The notes: generated by a model from the letters alone, not told the origin. Numbered from the stretch's first letter, positions 7,810-16,564 are shown. The stretch: 64,000 bases of DNA from Chryseobacterium taiwanense (GCF_000813825.1 NZ_JWTA01000004.1:372001-436000); one strand, 5' to 3'. Program-made: numbers and translations.

Positions 7810-9162
7810 TTATTTCTTTCTCTTAGACTTAGAGATTGCTTTCTGTTGTGCTCTGTTGGCTCCAAACTTCTTCGGCGCCTTTCTTTTTGAAGGACCGCCC
7901 CAGTTTTCTTTGGTATTTTTTGCTTTCTTTTCATGGAAAGCTCCTCCTCCTTCATTAAGTTTCACCTGAGCAGGATTTTTCATGATTACCTGATCTTCTT
8001 CGGAAGCAATTTTCTTAGGATTAATCTTCACTTCCTCAGGGAAATCGATAAATTTTAAATCTTTATCCATCAATAGCTCGATGTCAAGAACCAATGCTTC
8101 TTCTTTTTTCGTTACGAAAGTGATTGCTTTACCATCTTTATCTGCTCTACCTGTTCTACCGATTCTGTGAATATATTGTTCAGGAATATCAGGAGTTTCA
8201 AAGTTGATAACGTGGGTAATATCCGAGATATCCAAACCTCTCGCCATTACGTCTGTAGTAATCAATCCTCGTATTTCTTCATTCTCAAAACGCTTCATTG
8301 CTTTCAGTCTGTAGTTCTGAGACTTATTAGAGTGAATAACATCAAACTGTCCAGGGAAAAGTTCATCAATTTTAGTAAATAATAAATCTGCGTGTTTCTT
8401 ATTGTTATTGAAAATCAAAACTTTGGACATATCCTCTTTGTTTTTCAATAAATTTTCAAGCAAATTGATCTTCGTATTGAAGTTTTCAACTTTATAAGCT
8501 GTCTGTTCTATTTTTTCAAGAGGTGTTCCCGATTTTGCCAATGAAATTTCAACAGGACTTGCAAAATACTCATCCAACATTTCATCAACCGCTTCTGTCA
8601 TGGTAGCAGAGAATAAAATATTTTGTCTTTTCTCTTTCATCATCTCAAAAATATGCGTCAACTGAGGTCTGAACCCTAAATTCAGCATTTCGTCAAACTC
8701 ATCAATGATTAATTTCTGAACTTCTTTTAGTGAAATGGCGTTATCAATAGACAAATCCATTACTCTTCCCGGAGTTCCTACCAAAATATCACAACCGTCA
8801 TTAAACAATAACTTTTGTGTATTGATATTTTTACCTCCGTAGATTCCTATAACTCTTGCAGTGATGTTTTCCGTTAATTTTTCAAGGATTTCTGTTACCT
8901 GAACTACCAATTCTCTGGTTGGAACCAATACCAAAACCGTTGGATTTCCGGATTTGTTGTATTTCCAAGTTTTCAATACAGGTAAAAGATATGCTAACGT
9001 CTTTCCTGTTCCGGTTTGCGCAATTCCCATCACATCTCTTCCTGAAAGGATAGGTTTCAAGCTTTTTTCCTGAATAGGAGTCGGTTCAAATAATTCTAAA
9101 TCTGCTAAAACATCAAGAATTTTAACCGGAAGGTCAAAATCTGCAAAAGTGAGTTTTTCCAT
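7810..9162 (-). CDS. DEAD-box-type ATP-dependent RNA helicase
   Basis: The 450-residue protein has all helicase motifs in order: FEPTPIQ (Q motif, 25-31), AQTGTGKT (I, 48-55), PTREL (Ia), TPGR (Ib), SAT (III) and HRIGRTGRADK (VI). Motif II reads DEFD (154-157) rather than DEAD, which keeps the two acids that bind Mg-ATP. The last 70 residues are basic (KRKAPKKF, SKSKRKK), a likely RNA-binding tail. It probably works in ribosome assembly or mRNA turnover. The promoter box TATCTTTG (9167-9174) ends 4 nt before the ATG. Confidence 0.92.
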   Translation of the reverse strand: MEKLTFADFDLPVKILDVLADLELFEPTPIQEKSLKPILSGRDVMGIAQTGTGKTLAYLLPVLKTWKYNKSGNPTVLVLVPTRELVVQVTEILEKLTENITARVIGIYGGKNINTQKLLFNDGCDILVGTPGRVMDLSIDNAISLKEVQKLIIDEFDEMLNLGFRPQLTHIFEMMKEKRQNILFSATMTEAVDEMLDEYFASPVEISLAKSGTPLEKIEQTAYKVENFNTKINLLENLLKNKEDMSKVLIFNNNKKHADLLFTKIDELFPGQFDVIHSNKSQNYRLKAMKRFENEEIRGLITTDVMARGLDISDITHVINFETPDIPEQYIHRIGRTGRADKDGKAITFVTKKEEALVLDIELLMDKDLKFIDFPEEVKINPKKIASEEDQVIMKNPAQVKLNEGGGAFHEKKAKNTKENWGGPSKRKAPKKFGANRAQQKAISKSKRKK

Positions 9163-9232
9163 TTTGCAAAGATAGGTATTTAATTTTTTAAACTTTGAAA
9201 GGAAATTTGAAGATAAAACTTAAGAGTAAGTT

Positions 9233-9308
9233 TGTCATTCTGACGAAGGAAGAATCTCAGTAAACAATAACAGATTCTTCACTCCACTTTGTTCCATTCA
9301 GAATGACA
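9233..9308. repeat. Palindromic repeat family A, copy 1
   Basis: TGTCATTCTGA (9233-9243) is a perfect inverted match to TCAGAATGACA (9298-9308), and inside it GAAGAATCT (9249-9257) matches AGATTCTTC (9272-9280). The 76-bp unit is non-coding and lies between the helicase start and the ABC1 kinase stop. A second copy of the same design is at 15042-15110. Confidence 0.75.
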
Positions 9309-9322
9309 GATATAATTTTTAA

Positions 9323-10969
9323 TTATTTTCTTGTAATTCTCAACAGAATAACAATTACTAAAAATACTGAAAAAATAAAACCTAATACAGCCACCAATGA
9401 CAGCTCTCCTATTCTGGGTCCTGCTTCTGAAACAAATACAATTGCAGTTGCAATGATATTCGCTCCCAAAACCATTGTCAGAATCAAATTAACAATACTT
9501 GATTTTATTAACTGATTCGTTTTCTCTAGATTTTTTATCTCACTTGAAACCGTGAATTTATTCTCATCCAATTTTTGCAGCACGGAACGCAGTTCTTTCG
9601 GAATTTCATCCACGTTATCCGTGAAATTCATCATTCTGTCCATTCCGGTTTTCAACAGATTTTTTGGATTGATCTTTCTTGTAAATATTTTTTTGGTGTG
9701 GGGATGCAGACTTTTTACAATATCAAGATCGGGGTTGATACTTCTTCCAACTCCTTCTATCAAAGTAATTCCTTTAAATAAAAGATAAAAATAATCCGGC
9801 ATATACAAGCGGTTATCTTTCAATACATCTTTCATTTTGTTGATAATCACCTGCGCATTGATTTCTTTCAAAGACGAACTGTGAACAAAATTCAGAATAT
9901 CTTCTACATCACTTTCAAATCTTCTTTCATCCGGAATTTGGTAGCTAATCGCCATTTTTTTCAGATACCGTACAATTTTATGAGGATTTTTTGCCACAAA
10001 ACTTACAATAAGGTTCTCCAAAATCTCTTTATCATTAGGCGGAATCTTTCCTACCGCTCCAAAGTCGATGAAAACAACTTTTCCATCTTTTTTTACTAAG
10101 ATATTTCCGGCATGAGGATCTGCATGAAAGAAACCATAATCCATGATCTGAGAAACAAATAGCCTTAAACCTATTTCTGAAATATTCGCAGGATCAATAT
10201 CATTTTCTACAAGAACTGGAGTATCCGTAACTTTTATTCCATCAATAAATTCCATGCAAAGAATATTGTTGTTGCAAAATTCTTCATAGATTTTCGGAAC
10301 ATAAGTTTCTTTGTTATTTTTAAAATTCCTTCTGAATTGTAATATATTTTCTTTTTCGTTAATCAAAGAAACCTCTTCTAATAAAGACCTTTCGAAAGTA
10401 GAAATCGCCTGTTTCAGATTAAGCTTCTCTCCTATTTCGGAATAAGAGGAAATCAGTTTTTCCAAATCTTTTATCAGCAACAAATCATCTTCAATAATGG
10501 TCTGAACATCCGGTTTTTTAATTTTTAGGATCACTTCAGTTCCATCAAGTAAAATTCCTTTATAGACCTGAGCAATAGAAGCGGTTGCTAATGGATCTTT
10601 CTGAATATCGGCAAAATGTTCATTCACAGAGATATTAAACTCATTTTCCAGAATTTCCTCTACATTCATTTCTACCGTATCCACTTTATCCTGTAATTTC
10701 TGTAATTCCTGAATCAATTCTTTGGGAAGCAGATCCTCTCTGTTGCTAAAAGTTTGTCCCAATTTCACAAAAGTAGGACCCAGTTCTTCTAACACCAATC
10801 GAATTCTTTCATAAACAGTTCCTTTGGAAACGATTTCATCAGAAGTCTCATCTACTTTTTTTCCGCCCTGCATTCTTGCCAATACATCTTTGAATCCGTA
10901 TTTGCTTAATACCGAAAATAGTTTGGCTGATCTTTTAAGTTTTCGTTGTTGCTTATCAAACATAATCAT
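9323..10969 (-). CDS. ABC1/UbiB-family atypical kinase
   Basis: The 548-residue protein shows the ABC1 hallmarks: VKLGQTFSNREDLLP (the KxGQ motif), an alanine-rich ATASIAQVYKG loop in place of the usual glycine-rich loop, FHADPHAGNIL and VFIDFGAVG. Two hydrophobic helices at the C-terminus (about residues 490-515 and 520-545) anchor it in the membrane. Family members support quinone synthesis and lipid homeostasis through a regulated ATPase activity. Two ATGs two codons apart (10969 and 10963) are both possible. It is transcribed away from the divergent lipoprotein genes at 11060. Confidence 0.9.
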   Translation of the reverse strand: MIMFDKQQRKLKRSAKLFSVLSKYGFKDVLARMQGGKKVDETSDEIVSKGTVYERIRLVLEELGPTFVKLGQTFSNREDLLPKELIQELQKLQDKVDTVEMNVEEILENEFNISVNEHFADIQKDPLATASIAQVYKGILLDGTEVILKIKKPDVQTIIEDDLLLIKDLEKLISSYSEIGEKLNLKQAISTFERSLLEEVSLINEKENILQFRRNFKNNKETYVPKIYEEFCNNNILCMEFIDGIKVTDTPVLVENDIDPANISEIGLRLFVSQIMDYGFFHADPHAGNILVKKDGKVVFIDFGAVGKIPPNDKEILENLIVSFVAKNPHKIVRYLKKMAISYQIPDERRFESDVEDILNFVHSSSLKEINAQVIINKMKDVLKDNRLYMPDYFYLLFKGITLIEGVGRSINPDLDIVKSLHPHTKKIFTRKINPKNLLKTGMDRMMNFTDNVDEIPKELRSVLQKLDENKFTVSSEIKNLEKTNQLIKSSIVNLILTMVLGANIIATAIVFVSEAGPRIGELSLVAVLGFIFSVFLVIVILLRITRK

Positions 10970-11047
10970 TGTGAAAAATAGATTGTTCTAAGGTATTCAA
11001 AAAATGTTCCTAATGAAAGTTTTAATTTAAAATCTAAAAAAGATTTA

Positions 11048-11055
11048 TATTTTTG
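11048..11055 (+). promoter_or_regulatory. -7 box TATTTTTG four nt before a start codon
   Basis: TATTTTTG at 11048-11055 is followed by ATTT and then the ATG at 11060. This is the same spacing as at ppc, the helicase, pheA, the 40279 gene and the AraC gene. Confidence 0.5.
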
Positions 11056-11059
11056 ATTT

Positions 11060-11509
11060 ATGATGAAAAATATAATATTGATACTGATTGTAAGCTTTTT
11101 TACAAGTTGTATTTCAAGAAAAAATACAGAATATGTTCTACATGGTAATTATGTTTTAACAAAAGCAAAATTCTTTAAAATAGAAACCAAAAACGGAATT
11201 CATATTTTTCATTTTAAAAATGATTCTATTGAGGGTGTTTTCACTAAAATGGTTGACACCAGTTTTGTAAATAAAAATTACAGAAGAATTAGATTAAATA
11301 GAAAATACACTCTATTTCTGCAAAAAGAAATCTACGCTAATTTAAGAACTGAAATTCAGGAGACAGAAATTACTGATAACAATATTATAGTCTGGAAACC
11401 AGGAATGAAAGCTGAGTATTTTGTCGACTGTGAAAATATTACTGGTGACATGATTAATCCCCGATTTACTCTTCTAAAATATATTGATCCTAATCCTCCA
11501 AAATACTAA
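11060..11509 (+). CDS. Small lipoprotein, hypothetical
   Basis: A lipoprotein signal (MMKNIILILIVSFFTSC) is followed by 132 residues with alternating strands and no recognised motif. The second ATG at 11063 could also serve. The next gene, another lipoprotein, begins 7 bp downstream. Both share the theme of a NDSIEGVFTK or NDTLQAYFTK stretch, so the two are probably distant tandem paralogs in one operon. Confidence 0.72.
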   Translation: MMKNIILILIVSFFTSCISRKNTEYVLHGNYVLTKAKFFKIETKNGIHIFHFKNDSIEGVFTKMVDTSFVNKNYRRIRLNRKYTLFLQKEIYANLRTEIQETEITDNNIIVWKPGMKAEYFVDCENITGDMINPRFTLLKYIDPNPPKY

Positions 11510-11516
11510 ATTAAAT

Positions 11517-12164
11517 ATGTGCAGACTTATTATTCTTGTTCTTGTATTTTTCATTGTCGTTTCATGTAAATCTTACAGAATAAAAAATGTTTATTTTAAA
11601 TCTGAAACATTGAATGTTGACACAAGAATCACAAGAATTGATTCAACAGGTAATGATTACGTATATTTTTTGAAAAATGATACATTACAAGCATATTTTA
11701 CCAAGCCTAAACAATGTGACAAAGTTTTTAACACAGTGATTGATACGACAAGAAATTACAACTTGACGATTAAAACTGATGCCAAATATAATTATGATTC
11801 AAAAACTAGGGACATGTCTTATTTTCTTGATAGAAATAGCGATACATTTAATTACGAGGATTTTAGATTAATTCTTTTAGACAGTCCTGATATTTGTGGA
11901 CAAACTGTTAATTGTAAAGAAAATCTTGAGTTTAAAGAAAGATTCTTAGCCTCTGTAAAATTTATTGATACACTTATCTATTCAATTCAAGGAAGAAAAT
12001 TTCATGAAACTTTAAAGTTTATCTCAAAATATACTCATGTCTCATTTGAAAGCACACTTAATTATGCAAGAATATATCCCGGAATAGCTTACGAAAAAGA
12101 CAGAAAAATATGGCTCGATTGGTATGAAAAAAATAAATGTACCAATATTCAATTTAAAGAATAA
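11517..12164 (+). CDS. Lipoprotein, probable paralog of its upstream neighbour
   Basis: The start at 11517 gives MCRLIILVLVFFIVVSC, a clean lipoprotein signal, whereas the longer reading frame from 11484 would overlap the preceding gene and bury the signal. The mature 200 residues contain a NDTLQAYFTKP stretch like that of the upstream lipoprotein, then a C-terminal region of about 100 residues that the neighbour lacks. No family was recognised. Its stop is 12 bp from the stop of the convergent pheA. Confidence 0.72.
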   Translation: MCRLIILVLVFFIVVSCKSYRIKNVYFKSETLNVDTRITRIDSTGNDYVYFLKNDTLQAYFTKPKQCDKVFNTVIDTTRNYNLTIKTDAKYNYDSKTRDMSYFLDRNSDTFNYEDFRLILLDSPDICGQTVNCKENLEFKERFLASVKFIDTLIYSIQGRKFHETLKFISKYTHVSFESTLNYARIYPGIAYEKDRKIWLDWYEKNKCTNIQFKE

Positions 12165-12176
12165 ATTTATTCGAGT

Positions 12177-13013
12177 TTATTCCACAAACAGATACTCATT
12201 ATAATGTCCCAAAAACTTTACATTGGCTTTAATAGCGATAAGTTCATCAATCGCATTTTGAGATAATACAGGATGCCATTCACTGGCTACATTGATAAAG
12301 AAAAAATAGTTTCCTAATCCTGTTTTCAAGGTACGGCTCTCGATTTTTGAAAGGTTCATTTTTCGCCATGCAAATACGGAAAGTACCTGATGTAGCCCTC
12401 CTGCGTGATCTTCAGGAAGGGTAATGATAAGAGACGTTTTTTCCGAGCTCTTTTGTAAGGGAAGCTCTAAGATTTCTTTGTTTTTAGATATCACCACAAA
12501 CTTGGTATGATTCTGTTCAAAATCCTGAATATTTTCGTGAATGATCTTTAAACCATATAATTTAGCTGCGGAACGATTGGCTACAGCTGCCCATTTTTCA
12601 TTTGGCTTTTCCGATACCAATTTTGCAGATGCGGCAGTAGAATTAAAATCCTGTGATGGAATTTCCGGGTAATATTCGTGTCTAAAATGATAGGTTTGAG
12701 CTAATGCTTGTGGGTGAGAAATAATCTTCTCCACCACCGAATTTTCAGGATGCACCATTAAATGATGGGCAATAGGCATCACCAGTTCCGTTTCTATAAA
12801 AACATCAAAATTATAGAGATAATCCAATGTCATCGAAACCGTTCCTTCTATCGAATTTTCAAGGGGTACAACGGCTTTATCTACCTCATTATTCATTACG
12901 GCATTAAAACAATCCAAAATACTGGATTGGGGTATTAATTCTTCTTCCGGAAATATCTGTGAAGCCGCCAACTGTGTAAAACTTGCCTGCGGACCGAGAA
13001 ATGCTATCTTCAT
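12177..13013 (-). CDS. pheA: Prephenate dehydratase
   Basis: The 278-residue enzyme makes phenylpyruvate from prephenate for phenylalanine synthesis. The catalytic domain opens with MKIAFLGPQASFTQLAA and contains VPLENSIEGTVSMTLDYL. The usual TRF motif appears as TKF near residue 170, a conservative change that keeps the key threonine. The C-terminal ACT domain carries the ESRTLKTGLGNYFFF form of the ESRP phenylalanine-binding motif, so feedback inhibition is likely. There is no chorismate mutase domain. A TACATTTG box (13018-13025) ends 4 nt before the ATG. Confidence 0.93.
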   Translation of the reverse strand: MKIAFLGPQASFTQLAASQIFPEEELIPQSSILDCFNAVMNNEVDKAVVPLENSIEGTVSMTLDYLYNFDVFIETELVMPIAHHLMVHPENSVVEKIISHPQALAQTYHFRHEYYPEIPSQDFNSTAASAKLVSEKPNEKWAAVANRSAAKLYGLKIIHENIQDFEQNHTKFVVISKNKEILELPLQKSSEKTSLIITLPEDHAGGLHQVLSVFAWRKMNLSKIESRTLKTGLGNYFFFINVASEWHPVLSQNAIDELIAIKANVKFLGHYNEYLFVE

Positions 13014-13133
13014 AGAACAAATGTAGAAAATATAATTACAAATTAATACTATTCTAGATTTGTATTAATTTGTAAATAGTATTTTTATAAATCATAATCC
13101 TTACTTCAAACTATTCATCAAAACTATTTAGAA

Positions 13134-13349
13134 ATGGCAATAATTTTTTTAAATCAAAGTGAGTGTACTATTTGCAACCAAACTTTAAATGAAGGACAAG
13201 ATATTGTGGGATTTCCTGCAATGTTTAAAGATAATAAATTTTATATTTTTAACGATTCAGGATTTCACCGTGCCTGTTTAGAAAAAAGTTTATTAGGAAG
13301 AGAAGCATTAAAATATTTAAAAGAACTCGATCTCTCAAAAAACAATTGA
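13134..13349 (+). CDS. Small CxxC...HxxC protein
   Basis: This 71-residue protein has CTIC at residues 11-14 and HRAC near residues 45-48, an arrangement that could bind one zinc ion like a treble-clef or RING-half finger. Between them lies GQDIVGFPAMF and a short aromatic strand. It has no signal peptide, so it should be cytoplasmic. I do not recognise the family. It stands alone between pheA and guaA, on the opposite strand to both, with a terminator hairpin just downstream. Confidence 0.65.
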   Translation: MAIIFLNQSECTICNQTLNEGQDIVGFPAMFKDNKFYIFNDSGFHRACLEKSLLGREALKYLKELDLSKNN

Positions 13350-13398
13350 TGGATATTTATAAACTTAGTATAAAATATTCTGTAGAAAAATTATCTTC

Positions 13399-13435
13399 AA
13401 ATATAAAATCCCGCCCAAAGGCAGGATTTATATTT
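13399..13435. terminator. Bidirectional terminator hairpin
   Basis: AAATATAAAATCCCGCC pairs with GGCAGGATTTATATTT across a short loop, with one C-A mismatch. It lies between the convergent 13134-13349 gene and guaA. Confidence 0.75.
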
Positions 13436-13451
13436 AAAATTCAAGTCAAAA

Positions 13452-14981
13452 TTATTCCCACTCAATAGTTGCAGGTGGTTTGCTTGAAATATCATAAGCT
13501 ACTCTGTTGATTCCTCTTACTTCGTTGATGATTCTGCTTGAAACGGTATCTAAAAACTCGTAAGGAAGTCTGCTCCACGTTGCCGTCATAAAGTCGATGG
13601 TATTTGCAGAACGAACTACTGCTGTATATTCGTACGTTCTTTCATCTCCCATTACTCCTACAGATTTTACCGGAAGAAGTACTACGAAAGCCTGAGAAAC
13701 TTTTTCATACAAATCATTTTTGTATAATTCTTCGATGAAAATATCATCAGCTTCCTGAAGAATTCTTACTTTTTCAGCGTCTACCGCTCCTAATATTCTG
13801 ATTCCTAATCCTGGACCAGGGAAAGGGTGTCTGTGAACCAAATGATGAGGAATTCCTAGTTCTTCTCCTACTTTTCTTACTTCATCTTTGAATAGTTCTC
13901 TTAGAGGCTCTAACAATTCAAATTCCATATCTTCAGGAAGTCCACCAACATTATGGTGAGATTTGATCACTGCAGAAGGTCCGTTTACAGACTGACTTTC
14001 GATTACGTCAGGATAAATTGTTCCTTGAGCTAAGAATTTAGCGCCTTCAATTTTATGAGACTCTTCATCAAAAACGTGAATAAATTCGTTTCCGATGATC
14101 TTTCTTTTTGCTTCAGGATCATCAACTCCGGCTAATTTTGACAGGAATCTTTCAGATGCATCTACCATTTTAATGTTCATATGGAAGTGTTCTCCATAGT
14201 TATCCATTACTTTTTTGCCTTCGTCTTTTCTTAATAAACCAGTATCAACAAAGATACAAGTCAACTGATCTCCGATTGCTTTATGAATTAAAACTGCTGC
14301 TACAGAAGAGTCTACTCCTCCTGAAAGTCCTAGGATCACTTTTTGATCTCCTACTTTTTCACGGATTTCTTCAACTGTTTTTTCTATATAGTTAGTCAAC
14401 TTCCAGTTTTTCTCTGCATTACAGATTCCGAAAACGAAATTTTCTAACATTTTCCCTCCTTCTTCTGTATGAGAAACTTCCGGGTGAAACTGTACGCAGT
14501 AGATTTTTTTATCTTCGTTTGACATTGAAGCGATCACTCCAGATGTTGCGTTCAATTCAAAACCTGCAGGTAATTGTCCAACCTCGTCAAAGTGACTCAT
14601 CCAAACTACGGAATTGTTAGAAACACCTTTCAATAAAGAAGATTCTTTTACAATTTCTAAGTGAGCTTTTCCGTATTCACCTTTTACTCCTTTATGAACT
14701 TTTCCTCCTAAAAGGTGTGCAGTAAGCTGCATTCCGTAGCAAATTCCTAACACAGGAATTCCTTGTTCATACAATTCTTTTTCAACTAAGTGAGCATTTT
14801 CTGCGTTTACAGAACTTGGTCCTCCTGAAAGGATGATTCCTCTTGGCTGTTTTTCTAAAAGAGTTGCTAATGGTGTATTGAAAGGTAAAATTTCAGAATA
14901 TACACCCATCTCACGAATTCTTCTTCCGATAAGCTGATTGTACTGTGATCCGAAATCTAATATGATAATACCGTTGTTCAT
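13452..14981 (-). CDS. guaA: GMP synthase (glutamine-hydrolysing)
   Basis: The 509-residue enzyme converts XMP to GMP. The glutamine amidotransferase domain has LGICYGMQL with the nucleophile Cys and VQFHPEVSHTEEG with the His-Glu pair. The ATP-pyrophosphatase domain has LGLSGGVDSSV, and the C-terminal dimer domain ends with KPPATIEWE. The start is MNNGIIILDFGSQYNQ at 14981. The frame stays open 43 codons further, but that stretch is the translation of a palindromic repeat and does not resemble GuaA, so I reject it. It follows purD on the same strand. Confidence 0.96.
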   Translation of the reverse strand: MNNGIIILDFGSQYNQLIGRRIREMGVYSEILPFNTPLATLLEKQPRGIILSGGPSSVNAENAHLVEKELYEQGIPVLGICYGMQLTAHLLGGKVHKGVKGEYGKAHLEIVKESSLLKGVSNNSVVWMSHFDEVGQLPAGFELNATSGVIASMSNEDKKIYCVQFHPEVSHTEEGGKMLENFVFGICNAEKNWKLTNYIEKTVEEIREKVGDQKVILGLSGGVDSSVAAVLIHKAIGDQLTCIFVDTGLLRKDEGKKVMDNYGEHFHMNIKMVDASERFLSKLAGVDDPEAKRKIIGNEFIHVFDEESHKIEGAKFLAQGTIYPDVIESQSVNGPSAVIKSHHNVGGLPEDMEFELLEPLRELFKDEVRKVGEELGIPHHLVHRHPFPGPGLGIRILGAVDAEKVRILQEADDIFIEELYKNDLYEKVSQAFVVLLPVKSVGVMGDERTYEYTAVVRSANTIDFMTATWSRLPYEFLDTVSSRIINEVRGINRVAYDISSKPPATIEWE

Positions 14982-15041
14982 TATTATAATTGATAAATGA
15001 TGATTGATAATTGATGAGTTTTTCATGTTTAAAAGAGCATT

Positions 15042-15110
15042 TGTCATTCCGCAGGAATCTAAACTCTTTACATTTTTATCATTGTTGCAGGGATTCCTAC
15101 GGAATGACAA
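15042..15110. repeat. Palindromic repeat family A, copy 2
   Basis: TTGTCATTCCG (about 15041-15051) mirrors CGGAATGACAA (15100-15110), and inside it AGGAATC (15053-15059) mirrors GATTCCT (15092-15098). The design and the outer TGTCATTC/GAATGACA ends match the copy at 9233-9308, while the inner bases differ. It lies in the guaA 5' region and reads as a false N-terminal extension of guaA. Confidence 0.75.
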
Positions 15111-15146
15111 AAATTATGTATAAACCTTAACTCAATTTTTATTTAA

Positions 15147-15200
15147 GCTTTAGCTAAAGCCAATTTGATTTCTTTTTTATTAATTGGACTAAAGTCCAAT
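15147..15200. repeat. Pair of palindromes in the purD-guaA spacer
   Basis: GCTTTAGCTAAAGC (15147-15160) is a perfect 14-bp palindrome. ATTGGACTAAAGTCCAAT (15183-15200) is an 18-bp palindrome with an imperfect centre. CCAATT next to the first can also pair with AATTGG of the second. This could be a processing or pausing element between purD and guaA, or a dispersed repeat of the host genome. Confidence 0.55.
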
Positions 15201-15264
15201 TCTATTGATGAAATCTTTACAAAAAAAGACCTGGATTTCTCCAAATCTTTTTTTGATTTTTTAT

Positions 15265-16503
15265 TTAGAACTTTCCGATGTCTTCTCTATAGAAGCCATA
15301 ATCGAAATGTACATGACTTGCATCTTCGTAAACTTTTTTGCGGGCATCTTCGTACGTTGCTCCGGTAGCTACAATATTCAGCACTCTACCTCCGTTAGAA
15401 ACAACTGCATCACCTTTTTTAACTGCTCCTGCATATAAAAGCTGACTGTGTTTCACTTTGTCTTCTCCTACGATTTCAAAGCCTGTTTCGAAGTTTCTTG
15501 GATATCCTCCTGAACACATTACCAGACAAACTGCTTTTTCGTCTTTAAATTTAAGTTCAAGATCTTTTCCGTTCATACAATCCTGGATAACATCTAATAG
15601 GTTGTTTTCCATAAGAGCCATTAATACCTGAGTTTCAGGATCTCCGAATCTCATATTGTATTCAAGTAGGTAAGCTCCGTTTTTAGTCACCATCAATCCG
15701 AAGAAAATGATTCCTTTAAAACTGAAACCTTCTCCTTTAAGACCTTTTAGAGTAGGCTCAAGAATATTTTTTTCAAAATCAGCATAATGCTCCTGAGTAA
15801 ATTCAGGGCTTGGTGCTACCGTTCCCATACCTCCTGTATTTGGACCTGTATCTCCTTTTCCTGCTTTTTTATAGTCTTTAGCAGCAATACAAGGGAAGAT
15901 TTTCTCACCGTTTGAGAATGCAATGATAGAAGCTTCAAAACCTTGTAAGTATTCTTCGATAACGATACGGATACCTGCATCACCGAATACTCTTCTGATC
16001 ATAAAATCGTGAATCGTAGCTTCAGCTTCCTCTAATGTTTCGCAGATTACCACACCTTTACCTCCTGCAAGACCACTTGCTTTTACTACTAATGGATATT
16101 GCTGTGTCTGAATATATTCTTTAGCATCGTTATAAGCATCAAATACTACCGCTTTTGCTGTTTTGATATCATAGGTCTGCATAAATTTCTTAGAGAAAGC
16201 CTTACTTCCTTCTAAGCTTGCAACTTTTTGAGTCGGACCGAAAACTTTAAGATCATGTTTCTTAAATTCATCTTTCAAACCTGCAACAAGTGGCGCTTCA
16301 GGACCTACAATCGTTAAATCTACTTTTTCTTTGATTGCAAAGTCTCTAAGTTCTTTAATCTCTGACAAATGAACATTTTTCCCTATTGCATCGGTAGTAG
16401 CGTTTCCGTTGGCAAAAAACATTTTAGTAACTCTAGAGTCTTTCTGAAGTTTTGCTGCCAAAGCAGATTCTCTTCCACCTTCACCTATGATTAATATTCT
16501 CAT
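15265..16503 (-). CDS. purD: Phosphoribosylamine-glycine ligase (GAR synthetase)
   Basis: The 412-residue ATP-grasp enzyme joins glycine to phosphoribosylamine in IMP synthesis. Visible motifs are MRILIIGEGGRESALA at the N-terminus, VGPEAPLVAGL, the ATP-grasp loop KASGLAGGKGV, and the signature NMRFGDPETQ. The length is close to the usual 420. It has a possible promoter of its own, TTG (16562-16564), a 21-nt spacer and TATATTTG (16533-16540), and lies 91 bp after purH on the same strand. Confidence 0.96.
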   Translation of the reverse strand: MRILIIGEGGRESALAAKLQKDSRVTKMFFANGNATTDAIGKNVHLSEIKELRDFAIKEKVDLTIVGPEAPLVAGLKDEFKKHDLKVFGPTQKVASLEGSKAFSKKFMQTYDIKTAKAVVFDAYNDAKEYIQTQQYPLVVKASGLAGGKGVVICETLEEAEATIHDFMIRRVFGDAGIRIVIEEYLQGFEASIIAFSNGEKIFPCIAAKDYKKAGKGDTGPNTGGMGTVAPSPEFTQEHYADFEKNILEPTLKGLKGEGFSFKGIIFFGLMVTKNGAYLLEYNMRFGDPETQVLMALMENNLLDVIQDCMNGKDLELKFKDEKAVCLVMCSGGYPRNFETGFEIVGEDKVKHSQLLYAGAVKKGDAVVSNGGRVLNIVATGATYEDARKKVYEDASHVHFDYGFYREDIGKF

Positions 16504-16532
16504 ACTTTATTTATTATCTAGTCTTAATTGTA

Positions 16533-16564
16533 CAAATATATAATTTTGAATGCTATAAATACAA
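16533..16564 (-). promoter_or_regulatory. Putative promoter of purD
   Basis: On the minus strand TTG (16562-16564), 21 nt, TATATTTG (16533-16540). It would give a 5' leader of about 25 nt before the purD ATG and allow purD-guaA expression independent of purMNH. Confidence 0.5.

Noticed and set aside
13452..15110. 552-residue version of GuaA starting at 15110
   Set aside because: The first 43 codons are the translation of a palindromic repeat and spacer; the GuaA family begins at the Met at 14981.
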